A stretch of DNA of 6,745 bases from Candidatus Cloacimonas sp. 4484_140 (GCA_002049945.1 MVCT01000070.1:1-6745), one strand, 5' to 3'; counted from the stretch's first letter, positions 1 through 5,712 are shown. Made by a program: numbers and translations. Notes: generated by a model from the sequence alone, not told the origin.

Positions 1-89
1 AGCTTTGCTACATTATCACATTTCAAGTTTACATACAGTATTTAAGTTTTATCTCTAACATTATACACATGATGTCAAGTTTTACGTTA
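1..89. other. Region downstream of the aldolase gene
   Basis: This AT-rich stretch follows the aldolase stop codon (90-92, minus strand). I find no hairpin with a T-run, hence no clear terminator, and no coding signal. On the minus strand TTGACA (78-73) and TATAAT (65-60) both occur but only 7 bases apart, too close for a standard promoter. Confidence 0.4.
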
Positions 90-1061
90 TTATGCTTTTC
101 CTGCTGAACCAAGCACGTTCTTATTCTTGTGCTCATACATGGCAATCAGCTCTGTTCTTGCGGGTCCAAGGTATTGTCTTGGGTCGAAAGCGGAAGGATT
201 CTTTGCAAGGAATTCACGTATAATAGCTGTCATTGCGAGTCTTCCGTCAGAGTCGATATTTATCTTACAGACTGCGGATTTCGTTGCTTTTCTAAGCTGA
301 TCTTCAGGAACTCCTGCTGCACCGTGCATATCGCCACCATATTCATTTATGATATTAATATATTTTGGCATAACAGAGGAAGAACCATGAAGCACAATAG
401 GAAATCCGGGAATTCGATGCTCAATTTCTTCAAGAATATCAAAACGCAAAGGTGGAATTTTCTCACCCGGACCTACTTTGAATTTATAAGCACCATGAGA
501 CGTGCCGATAGAAATAGCCAGAGAATCAACGCCGGTTCTGTTCACGAAATCTTCCACATCATCAGGATCTGTATAGTGAGATACTTCTGAAGAGACATCA
601 TCTTCTATACCTGCAAGTACGCCCAATTCTCCTTCAACGGATACATCGTGCTGATGAGCATAATCTACAACTTTTTTAGTAAGTGCGATATTCTCTTCAT
701 ATGGAAGTGCAGAACCATCTATCATGACAGATGAAAAACCATACTCGATGCAGCTCACACAGAGTTCATAGCTATCGCCATGGTCAAGGTGCATAGCTAC
801 AGGAACTTCTTTGCCCATTTGCTTCATCATCTCCATCGCACCCTGCCCCATATATCGCAGCAGTGTTTCATTTGCATAGTTCCTGGCACCTTTAGAAATC
901 TGTAAAATCACTGGTGAAGCAGTATTCACACACGCAGTAATGATCGCCTGAAGCTGTTCCATATTGTTAAAATTATAGGCGGGGATGGCATATTTGCCAT
1001 CCATCGCCTTTTTAAACATCTCACGTGTATTTTTAAATCCTAATTCCGTATAATGTACCAT
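90..1061 (-). CDS. fba: Class II fructose-1,6-bisphosphate aldolase
   Basis: This 323-residue cytoplasmic enzyme should catalyse the reversible, metal-dependent cleavage of fructose-1,6-bisphosphate to dihydroxyacetone phosphate and glyceraldehyde-3-phosphate in glycolysis and gluconeogenesis. The class II (zinc) signature is complete. HLDHG at residues 91-95 carries the probable catalytic Asp93 and metal ligand His94. VEGELG at 142-147 contains the conserved acidic residues. SHG places His189, and LHGSS at 224-228 places His225, as further metal ligands. NIDSDGR at 268-274 is the phosphate/substrate-binding motif. Length and the C-terminal YLGPAR and NVLGSAGKA motifs fit the long bacterial form I recall from Bacteroides-like organisms. 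The start is the ATG at 1061; AGGAA on the minus strand overlaps the upstream stop codon at 1068-1070. It is the second gene of an operon with the membrane protein. No damage is visible. Related class II tagatose-bisphosphate aldolases are a less likely alternative. Confidence 0.95.
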   Translation of the reverse strand: MVHYTELGFKNTREMFKKAMDGKYAIPAYNFNNMEQLQAIITACVNTASPVILQISKGARNYANETLLRYMGQGAMEMMKQMGKEVPVAMHLDHGDSYELCVSCIEYGFSSVMIDGSALPYEENIALTKKVVDYAHQHDVSVEGELGVLAGIEDDVSSEVSHYTDPDDVEDFVNRTGVDSLAISIGTSHGAYKFKVGPGEKIPPLRFDILEEIEHRIPGFPIVLHGSSSVMPKYINIINEYGGDMHGAAGVPEDQLRKATKSAVCKINIDSDGRLAMTAIIREFLAKNPSAFDPRQYLGPARTELIAMYEHKNKNVLGSAGKA

Positions 1062-1064
1062 GAG

Positions 1065-1070
1065 TTCCTA
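1065..1070 (-). promoter_or_regulatory. Aldolase ribosome binding site overlapping upstream stop codon
   Basis: On the minus strand the sequence TAGGAACTCATG contains the TAG stop of the membrane protein (1070-1068). Its last bases form the AGGAA Shine-Dalgarno element for the aldolase ATG at 1061. The site is short, and its overlap with a stop codon suggests the ribosome finishing the first gene reinitiates on the second. Confidence 0.6.
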
Positions 1071-2165
1071 TTCTTCCTCTTTTTTTTCTACGTCGATCTC
1101 AACATCAACTTCTTCCTCGACTGCCTCTTCTTCCTTTTCCTCTTCTTCATCTTTCGTATCATCTACATCATCATCTTTTTTCTTTGGATAGAATTTATCC
1201 TGTGAGGAAAGATAAATGAAGGTTTGGGCAGCAGTCATATAATTGAAGAAATAGGAATAGAGTATTGCAGCGATGAAGATAAGGAATATACTAATTATGA
1301 AGCCGGGTATCAGGTAGTATCCTGCGATTCCGAATCCCATATTCAAACCAGGGAAAAGAAGTACAAGGAATCCAAAGAATTTCGGAATAGTTATCTTTGC
1401 AAATTCCTGTCCCATAATAAGATGAGCACCCCAGCTTGTAAGTGCCACTGCTCCCTGAACAACTACAAAAACAAAGCAAAACGCAATACATCCGACAATC
1501 CAAGACAGTACATGGGTGGCAATGATATACACGCCATGATCTTTAATGAGATGGAATAAGCTGATGATACTGTCCATTGCAGATTCCTGCTCCACGCCAA
1601 CGATGACTGCTCCATAAGTGCAAGCGAAACAAAGAATGACAAGAGCCAGTACTGCGAATATTGAGATTGCAAAAGGGATCAAATAAATGATCGAAAGCCA
1701 CAACGAACCTACAAAAGGTATCATTCCTATCACATAGAAGAAAAGATAACCCAGGGCAATCAGCACAAAGAGCAGGATCCATCCTAATACATAAAACACA
1801 AAGGTTTTAATATTCTTTACTAAGAATTTAAACACATCTTTCCAGCCCACAAATATTTCATCATCGACTACTTCTGTGCGGATTGAAAACGCAATACACA
1901 TTCTTGCAATGAACATGATAAAGGCAATGAGAATAATCCCAATAATTGATTTTACCGAAACCAGGTTCTGTGCGATTAGGATACTATCTCTTATCCCGAA
2001 CATTGCCATCGGTTTGATAAATGTACCGAAAATGAGGAAGTAGGCAATAATCCCCATAAGTATGTACGCCACACCTGATATCATCAAACGATGAAACCGA
2101 AATGAATGATTCCACGCTTTAAAGATATCCTTGAACTTGAAAACCTTAGCTTCTTTTTCTTCCAT
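1068..2165 (-). CDS. Polytopic membrane protein with acidic C-terminal tail, function unknown
   Basis: I do not recognise a named family. From the ATG at 2165 the product is 365 residues. After a short basic and aromatic N-terminus (VFKFKDIFKAW) come about six or seven hydrophobic segments, near residues 28-48, 72-93, 121-147, 155-185, 212-243, 262-280 and 282-306. Residues 328-365 form a very acidic tail: 23 of the last 35 residues are Asp or Glu. Several helices carry Gly and Pro (FLIFGTF, IGMIPFVGS, LLFPGLNMG), a layout reminiscent of poorly characterised integral membrane families such as DUF4013-like proteins, but I cannot assign it. A longer reading frame reaches a TTG at 2192. The ATG is preferred because AGAGGAG precedes it with a 5-base gap. 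The stop lies six bases before the aldolase start, so the two are co-transcribed. No catalytic motif is visible; a structural, transport or membrane-organising role is only a guess. Confidence 0.85.
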   Translation of the reverse strand: MEEKEAKVFKFKDIFKAWNHSFRFHRLMISGVAYILMGIIAYFLIFGTFIKPMAMFGIRDSILIAQNLVSVKSIIGIILIAFIMFIARMCIAFSIRTEVVDDEIFVGWKDVFKFLVKNIKTFVFYVLGWILLFVLIALGYLFFYVIGMIPFVGSLWLSIIYLIPFAISIFAVLALVILCFACTYGAVIVGVEQESAMDSIISLFHLIKDHGVYIIATHVLSWIVGCIAFCFVFVVVQGAVALTSWGAHLIMGQEFAKITIPKFFGFLVLLFPGLNMGFGIAGYYLIPGFIISIFLIFIAAILYSYFFNYMTAAQTFIYLSSQDKFYPKKKDDDVDDTKDEEEEKEEEAVEEEVDVEIDVEKKEEE

Positions 2166-2169
2166 AGCA

Positions 2170-2178
2170 TCTCCTCTT
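2170..2178 (-). promoter_or_regulatory. Ribosome binding site that fixes the membrane-protein start
   Basis: The minus strand reads AAGAGGAGA here. AGGAG (2175-2171) lies 5 bases before the ATG at 2165. This strong site lies downstream of the possible TTG start at 2192, and I see no comparable Shine-Dalgarno sequence before that TTG. It therefore supports the shorter 365-residue product. Confidence 0.7.
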
Positions 2179-2188
2179 GATTTTTTTA

Positions 2189-2208
2189 TCAATGTTGTTC
2201 AATGTTTA
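2189..2208. repeat. Tandem 10-bp direct repeat upstream of membrane-protein gene
   Basis: Two consecutive 10-base units, TCAATGTTGT (2189-2198) and TCAATGTTTA (2199-2208), share their first eight bases. The period equals about one helical turn, so a protein could contact both units on one face of the DNA. They lie 24-43 bases upstream of the ATG at 2165, in the probable leader or promoter of the membrane protein-aldolase operon. Two AT-rich copies could also be chance. Confidence 0.4.
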
Positions 2209-2232
2209 CTAAAAAATCATAAATGCTGTCAA
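2203..2232 (-). promoter_or_regulatory. Candidate promoter for membrane protein-aldolase operon
   Basis: The minus strand has a perfect TTGACA -35 hexamer (2232-2227). The best-spaced -10 is weak: TAAACA at 2208-2203 after 18 bases, with only three consensus matches. It points toward the membrane-protein gene with a leader of roughly 30 bases. The downstream element overlaps the 10-bp direct repeat. The match is to a sigma-70-type consensus, which may not be right for this lineage. Confidence 0.3.
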
Positions 2233-2261
2233 ATTATTTTTTTTATTAAATGCAAAAAATG

Positions 2262-2301
2262 TATAATAAATTTGACAAAGAAAATGCAAGCCCCGTTAAG
2301 T
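2262..2301 (+). promoter_or_regulatory. Candidate promoter elements for tetR
   Basis: Two partial sigma-70-like signals precede tetR. TATAAT at 2262-2267 is a perfect -10 hexamer but has only a T-run (TTTTTT, 2239-2244) where the -35 should be. TTGACA at 2272-2277 is a perfect -35 hexamer but is followed only by a poor -10 (TTAAGT, 2296-2301). The first option would put the operator-like repeats at 2301-2332 in the transcribed leader. The second would put them across the transcription start. Either is compatible with repression. Confidence 0.3.
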
Positions 2302-2332
2302 TGAACCAATTCATTTTTGAATCTATTCATTT
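2301..2332. promoter_or_regulatory. Tandem palindromic operator candidate upstream of tetR
   Basis: Two adjacent 16-base units, TTGAACCAATTCATTT (2301-2316) and TTGAATCTATTCATTT (2317-2332), agree at 14 of 16 positions. Each is centred on an inverted repeat of form TGAA-N4-TTCA. The second is a perfect TGAAT-CT-ATTCA palindrome (2318-2329); the first (2302-2313) has one mismatched pair. They end 12 bases before the tetR start codon, beside its Shine-Dalgarno sequence. TetR-family dimers bind such short palindromes and often repress their own genes, so autoregulation is the natural reading. No copy with the same spacing is visible before the efflux operon. Confidence 0.6.
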
Positions 2333-2335
2333 TGT

Positions 2336-2340
2336 GGAGA
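2336..2340 (+). promoter_or_regulatory. tetR ribosome binding site
   Basis: GGAGA lies 4 bases before the ATG at 2345. It sits a few bases after the second operator-like unit, so a protein bound there would lie very close to the translation start region of the DNA. Confidence 0.6.
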
Positions 2341-2344
2341 ATAT

Positions 2345-2959
2345 ATGACTGGATTAAGAGAAAAAAAGAAATCAGAAAGGAAAGACCGAATCTTTTCTAC
2401 GGCAGTCGATCTTTTTAATGAAAAAGGTTTTTCGAAAACTTCGATGCAGGATATTGCTAATAATGCAAACCTTGCTGTTGGCACATTATACAATTATTTT
2501 CCTTCAAAGAATTACCTGCTTCTTGATATCATGCATGAGGAAATTGAAATCACTATCACAGAGACTAATACCCTCTTCAACGATGTAAATCTGCAAGATA
2601 AAAGTGCGAAAGAAATCATCAGGTCGCTTGTAAAAAAGATTTTTAGCATTCCCCTGCTTGTTAACAAGGAAAGTCTGAAAGAAATATTCATTGCAACATT
2701 CTCTACTAATATAGACATAAAAAAAGGTATGATACTGGACCTCGAACCTATGAAAGCTTTTCAATATTTGCTGGAACGTCTTCAAAAAGCGAACATGATA
2801 GACCCTGCGATGAATACATTTAACGCAACAAAAATTTTCTATTCTATTATGATGGCTCAAATGATGATGTATCTTTTCGAACCGGAAATGGATAAAGAAA
2901 AACTATTTGAAAACATAGATGAAATGATTGATCTGGCCTTTCAGGGTATGAAACCATAA
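2345..2959 (+). CDS. TetR/AcrR-family transcriptional regulator
   Basis: This 204-residue protein has the usual length and layout of a TetR/AcrR repressor, which binds DNA as a dimer and is released by a small ligand. The N-terminal helix-turn-helix domain occupies roughly residues 11-57. It includes RIFSTAVDLFNEKGFSKTSM (15-34), followed by QDIANNANLAVGTLYNYF (35-52) with the recognition helix in the typical VGTLYNYFPSK. Residues 60-204 are a divergent, mostly helical ligand-binding and dimerisation domain whose ligand cannot be inferred. The basic N-terminal arm (REKKKSERKDR) is typical. It is encoded just upstream of, and in the same direction as, an efflux operon, so it probably controls that operon and itself through the repeats at 2301-2332. 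The long non-coding gap before the operon makes simple co-transcription uncertain. Confidence 0.93.
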   Translation: MTGLREKKKSERKDRIFSTAVDLFNEKGFSKTSMQDIANNANLAVGTLYNYFPSKNYLLLDIMHEEIEITITETNTLFNDVNLQDKSAKEIIRSLVKKIFSIPLLVNKESLKEIFIATFSTNIDIKKGMILDLEPMKAFQYLLERLQKANMIDPAMNTFNATKIFYSIMMAQMMMYLFEPEMDKEKLFENIDEMIDLAFQGMKP

Positions 2960-3083
2960 ATATATGTTATAAAGAGAAAAATAATGAACCACAAAATTCA
3001 CTTAATTAACGTAATATGAAACAAATTTTGAGAATTAAGAATTTTATAGTTTTGTTTTCTAAACAGGGTCTGGCTTATTATTG

Positions 3084-3109
3084 CGTTCCCAGGCAGGGGC
3101 TTGGGAACG
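3084..3109. repeat. GTTCCCA-type palindromic intergenic repeat (hairpin)
   Basis: CGTTCCCA (3084-3091) pairs perfectly with TGGGAACG (3102-3109). The stem extends inward through one G-T pair and two G-C pairs to an AGGG loop (3095-3098), giving 11 paired positions. It is not followed by a T-run, so it is not a standard terminator. The motif resembles the dispersed sequence containing CGTTCCCAAGC and GCTTGGGAACG found in many bacterial genomes. That family link is from memory. Confidence 0.65.
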
Positions 3110-3174
3110 AGTGTACGTTTGACTTGTCCCTAGTTATATTTTCGTGCTTTTCGCCTGCCCCGTAAGGAAGAATG

Positions 3175-3205
3175 ACCCCAGTTAAATAAAATAATTCAAC
3201 GGGGT
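3175..3205. repeat. CCCC/GGGG inverted repeat (hairpin)
   Basis: ACCCC (3175-3179) pairs with GGGGT (3201-3205). After a bulged A (3180), GTTAAAT (3181-3187) pairs with ATTCAAC (3194-3200) except for one A-C mismatch, leaving a six-base AT loop. A second pair, CCCCG (3158-3162) and CGGGG (3215-3219), flanks it, so the whole could fold as nested stems or switch between alternative CCCC-GGGG pairings. The hairpin ends 47 bases before the tolC-like start codon and would be in its mRNA leader if transcription starts upstream. Confidence 0.5.
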
Positions 3206-3241
3206 AAACTGTATCGGGGTGTCTTTCGTGGTAAATAATTT

Positions 3242-3246
3242 AGGAG
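3242..3246 (+). promoter_or_regulatory. Ribosome binding site of the outer-membrane efflux gene
   Basis: AGGAG lies 6 bases before the ATG at 3253, ideal spacing. It supports that ATG as the start, giving a proper signal peptide. Confidence 0.75.
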
Positions 3247-3252
3247 ATATAT

Positions 3253-4653
3253 ATGCATAAGATATTCACAAAACGAAAAATTTTCTTCGTTTTTATTTCA
3301 GTAATTCTAATTTCCGCACACCTTTGTGCATTATCTTTGGATAAGGCGATATCAACCGCAGTCCAAAACAATAAAAGTTTCATTGCACAAAAGTACACGT
3401 ATCAGCAATACAAGTGGAATGAAAAGAATGCTATAACCAACTTCCTCCCCAAGATCAACCTCAATGCAACAGCTGTTCGTATTGATAATGACACCTATGA
3501 GGAAGCAAACGCGATCATGCAGCTTCCAGTTTTTAATGCTCTTGGTATTCCAACCAGTGATTATGTTCCAATTTCAGCAGGCATGATGACCGGCGGAATT
3601 TATAAAACAACGTACATGACCGACCTGACCATCCAGCAGCCGATCTTTAATGGCGGAAAATTATTTCTCGGTCACCAGATCGCACAATTGAGCACACAAC
3701 AGGCGCTTCAGAATCTGGCGAGTTCCCAGAACGATCTGGAATATAATGTTGCAGACTCGTATCTCAATATTTTGAAAATTCAGGATATGATAAATATCGC
3801 GAAAAAAAGTCTTGCATCAAGTCAGGCGCAGCTTAAAAAAGTTTATGAGAAGTTCGATGTTGGAGTGGTTAAGAAATCCGATGTGCTGCAATGGGAAGTA
3901 AAAGTCGAAAATGACAAGATCACTTTGGAAGAGCTAAAGAATGGGTTATCGGTACTCAAAACTTATTGGTTCAATATTCTCGGGCTTGTTTCTCTTTCAG
4001 AAGTTGCAATGCCTGACAGAATTGATCTCGCTTCCTATGATAACGAGATCATGCTTTTGCACTCAATTTCTGAAGTAACAAAATTTGATACACTTAGTTA
4101 TGTTCTCTCGGTTGTGAAAGCTGAAAATCCTGACCTGAAAAGTTTAGCGCTGTCTGAAAGAATTGCAAAAACTGCTCAGAAATTGGCGGTCAGCAATTTT
4201 CTTCCTTCACTAAATCTGCAATATACCAGAACCTTTGATCAGGATGATAAGCTCAATTTTGACGGAGCAAAAAGCTGGAATATTGCAGCGGTCTTTTCTG
4301 TGCCGATCTTTCATTTCGGTACAAATATAACGAATCTTAAAAAAAGTAATTTTGAATATAAAAGCGTTCAACTTCAACTCGAAGATGCGCGTGAAAAGAT
4401 CCTGATGGCAGCAGAAAACAGTGTCTATAACTTGATCACAAAAGCAAAAAGGGTAATAAGCGGCAAACTCGCTTATGAGAATGCAAAGGAAAATTATAGT
4501 ATTGTCAATAACCTTTTCGATCAGGGAATGGTCACAAACACAGAACTGATGGATGCAGAGATCATGCTTTTTGGCAGCGAGCTAAACCTTCAAACATCAT
4601 ACTATGATTTTGTGCTTGCAAAATATACGTTAGAAAAATATACAAACAAATAA
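3253..4653 (+). CDS. TolC-family outer-membrane efflux protein
   Basis: The product is 466 residues and should form the trimeric outer-membrane and periplasmic tunnel of a tripartite efflux pump. Residues 1-26 are a signal peptide: basic start (KIFTKRK), hydrophobic core, probable cleavage after LCA. The mature part shows the two-fold OEP repeat. ITNFLPKINLNAT (61-73) matches VSNFLPSLNLQYT (313-325). QQPIFNGGKL (128-137) corresponds to the second strand pair VPIFHFG (350-356). FDVGVVKKSDVLQWEVKV (201-218) matches FDQGMVTNTELMDAEIML (422-439). Long helical segments lie at about 140-235 and 360-460. Between the first strands, residues 75-118 form a longer-than-usual loop rich in Gly and Met, probably extracellular. 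It leads the operon, 13 bases before the adaptor gene. The family identification is firm; the substrate is unknown. Confidence 0.94.
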   Translation: MHKIFTKRKIFFVFISVILISAHLCALSLDKAISTAVQNNKSFIAQKYTYQQYKWNEKNAITNFLPKINLNATAVRIDNDTYEEANAIMQLPVFNALGIPTSDYVPISAGMMTGGIYKTTYMTDLTIQQPIFNGGKLFLGHQIAQLSTQQALQNLASSQNDLEYNVADSYLNILKIQDMINIAKKSLASSQAQLKKVYEKFDVGVVKKSDVLQWEVKVENDKITLEELKNGLSVLKTYWFNILGLVSLSEVAMPDRIDLASYDNEIMLLHSISEVTKFDTLSYVLSVVKAENPDLKSLALSERIAKTAQKLAVSNFLPSLNLQYTRTFDQDDKLNFDGAKSWNIAAVFSVPIFHFGTNITNLKKSNFEYKSVQLQLEDAREKILMAAENSVYNLITKAKRVISGKLAYENAKENYSIVNNLFDQGMVTNTELMDAEIMLFGSELNLQTSYYDFVLAKYTLEKYTNK

Positions 4654-4656
4654 ATG

Positions 4657-4662
4657 AGAGGA
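4657..4662 (+). promoter_or_regulatory. Adaptor ribosome binding site
   Basis: AGAGGA begins three bases after the tolC-like stop codon (4651-4653) and lies 4 bases before the ATG at 4667. The short intergenic gap indicates co-translation from one mRNA. Confidence 0.6.
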
Positions 4663-4666
4663 AAAC

Positions 4667-5698
4667 ATGAAACTTAAAACAATACTCCTGATAATTACAC
4701 TGATAATATTATCTTTAAGCGCCTGCTCGCAAAAACAGGAATCTGAGCTTGAAACTATTGCTGCGGGTAAAAATTACGTCGAAGTTACAGAAGTTGAAAT
4801 AAAAGATATTGAAAAAACTGTTACTTACTCCGGCACACTTGAAGCCGCAAAAGCCGCTTTCATCGGACCGGAACTCAGCATGAAGATCAAAAATCTTATG
4901 GTTGAAGAAGGAGATGTCGTCACAAAAGGACAACTGCTCGCAGTGATGGACAACACTCAGCTCAAACAGGCAGAGGCACAATTTGATGTTGCCAACAAAA
5001 GCTACGAGCGTATGAAGACACTAAAAAATTCCGGCTCGGTTGACAAGCAAACCTTTGACCAGGTCGAGTCCGCTTATAAAACTGCCCAATCTGCTTATGA
5101 ATTTATAAAAAACAACACTCAAATTGTAGCTCCATTTGATGGTATTGTTACTCTTAGAACCAAGGAGGAAGGAGAATCTTTTTCCGCAATGCTTCCAACC
5201 GCTTACGGCGATCCTGCACTTTTCCGAATCGTAAACCTCGATAAACTGAAAATGAACCTGAATATCTCGGATGTTGATATTAACAAAGTCAAAAAGGGAC
5301 AAAAGGCGTACATCTTTGTAGATAGCGAACCAGGAAAAGCATTTGTAGGAACAGTATCTTTTGTATCTCCCGAAGCTGATATGATGTCCGGCACTTTTCC
5401 GTGCGAGATCACCATTTCAAACAAAGATCATATTCTTAAACCAAATCAATATGCAGTAACCAATATTGTTATACGGGTTTCACATAATACCCCTGTAATC
5501 CCAAAAGAAGCACTGATCGATGACGGCATTGTGGTTGTTGTAAAAAATTCAGTCGCATCAAAGAAAAATATTGAGACGGGTCTTTCAAATGAAAAGGAAA
5601 TAGAAGTAATCTCAGGACTTCACGGAGGAGACCTTGTGATTATTAACGGAGCGATCGGTTTGGCTGATAATACTGAAGTAGTCATAAGGAATCAGTAA
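4667..5698 (+). CDS. RND efflux periplasmic adaptor (membrane fusion) lipoprotein
   Basis: This 343-residue protein should bridge the RND pump and the outer-membrane channel. The N-terminus is a lipoprotein signal: a hydrophobic core followed by the lipobox LSAC, with Cys20 as the lipidated residue and Ser at +2. The biotinyl-lipoyl-like domain is split as usual. Its first half is near MVEEGDVVTKGQLLAVMD (78-95) and its second near IVAPFDGIVTLRTKEEG (153-169). Between them is a short alpha-helical hairpin (about 96-150) with the typical YERMKTLKNSGSVDKQTFDQVE. A beta-barrel domain follows (about 185-270, GTVSFVSPEADMMSGTF). The membrane-proximal domain closes the protein (about 271-343, VIPKEALID, VISGLHGGDLVIINGAIGL). 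It sits between the channel and pump genes. The pairing is with an RND protein, so an ABC-type role is unlikely. Confidence 0.94.
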   Translation: MKLKTILLIITLIILSLSACSQKQESELETIAAGKNYVEVTEVEIKDIEKTVTYSGTLEAAKAAFIGPELSMKIKNLMVEEGDVVTKGQLLAVMDNTQLKQAEAQFDVANKSYERMKTLKNSGSVDKQTFDQVESAYKTAQSAYEFIKNNTQIVAPFDGIVTLRTKEEGESFSAMLPTAYGDPALFRIVNLDKLKMNLNISDVDINKVKKGQKAYIFVDSEPGKAFVGTVSFVSPEADMMSGTFPCEITISNKDHILKPNQYAVTNIVIRVSHNTPVIPKEALIDDGIVVVVKNSVASKKNIETGLSNEKEIEVISGLHGGDLVIINGAIGLADNTEVVIRNQ

Positions 5699-5712
5699 TG
5701 TTCTGCAAGTAC

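Larger units (their letters stand above)
2988..3232. repeat. Candidate miniature element bounded by imperfect inverted ends
   Basis: The left end ACCACAAAATTCAC (2988-3001) and the reverse complement of the right end GTGTCTTTCGTGGT (3219-3232) agree at 11 of 14 positions. They enclose 245 bases of non-coding DNA holding two hairpins and a related internal motif, TTTTCGTGCTTTTCG (3139-3153). The ends resemble the CCACGAAAGACACGAAA-type intergenic sequence I recall being common in environmental bacterial genomes. No transposase or clear target duplication is present. It may be a MITE-like element, a cluster of unrelated intergenic repeats, or chance. Confidence 0.4.
2960..3252. other. Non-coding, repeat-rich intergenic region
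   Basis: This stretch between tetR and the efflux operon has no convincing ORF. Its first part (2960-3060) is AT-rich, including CTTAATT (3001-3007) with an inverted copy AATTAAG (3033-3039). From about 3061 to 3220 it is more GC-rich and contains several inverted repeats, described separately. I see no hairpin followed by a T-run, so no intrinsic terminator for tetR is evident. No strong promoter for the efflux operon stands out, although one must lie here unless tetR transcription reads through. Confidence 0.7.

Noticed and set aside
60..78. TTGACA and TATAAT on the minus strand downstream of the aldolase gene
   Set aside because: The hexamers are separated by only 7 bases instead of about 17, so they cannot form a standard promoter together.
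129..590. Plus-strand open frame of 153 codons inside the aldolase gene
   Set aside because: It is antisense to a clearly conserved aldolase, is Cys-rich with no domain, and has no convincing ribosome binding site.
2290..2299. CCCCGTTA near tetR as another copy of the CCCCGTT motif in the 3175-3205 hairpin
   Set aside because: The shared core is seven bases and lacks the inverted partner, so it is not enough to claim a related element.
3027..3054. Bacteroidota-type promoter (TTTG at 3027-3030 and TAGTTTTG at 3047-3054) for the efflux operon
   Set aside because: The TAnnTTTG element matches, but the 16-base spacing is shorter than usual for that consensus, and such motifs are frequent by chance in AT-rich DNA. 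The lineage is also unproven.
3119..3140. TTGACT ... TATATT promoter before the tolC-like gene
   Set aside because: The two elements are only 10 bases apart, too short for a sigma-70-type promoter.
2981..3240. CRISPR array or attachment site in the non-coding stretch
   Set aside because: There are no regularly spaced direct repeats, no tRNA gene and no integrase nearby; the signals are palindromes.
4667..5698. Adaptor of an ABC (MacA-type) exporter
   Set aside because: The next gene is an RND transporter with the PDLDYPTISIV and YPGSSSQDVEE signatures, not MacB.
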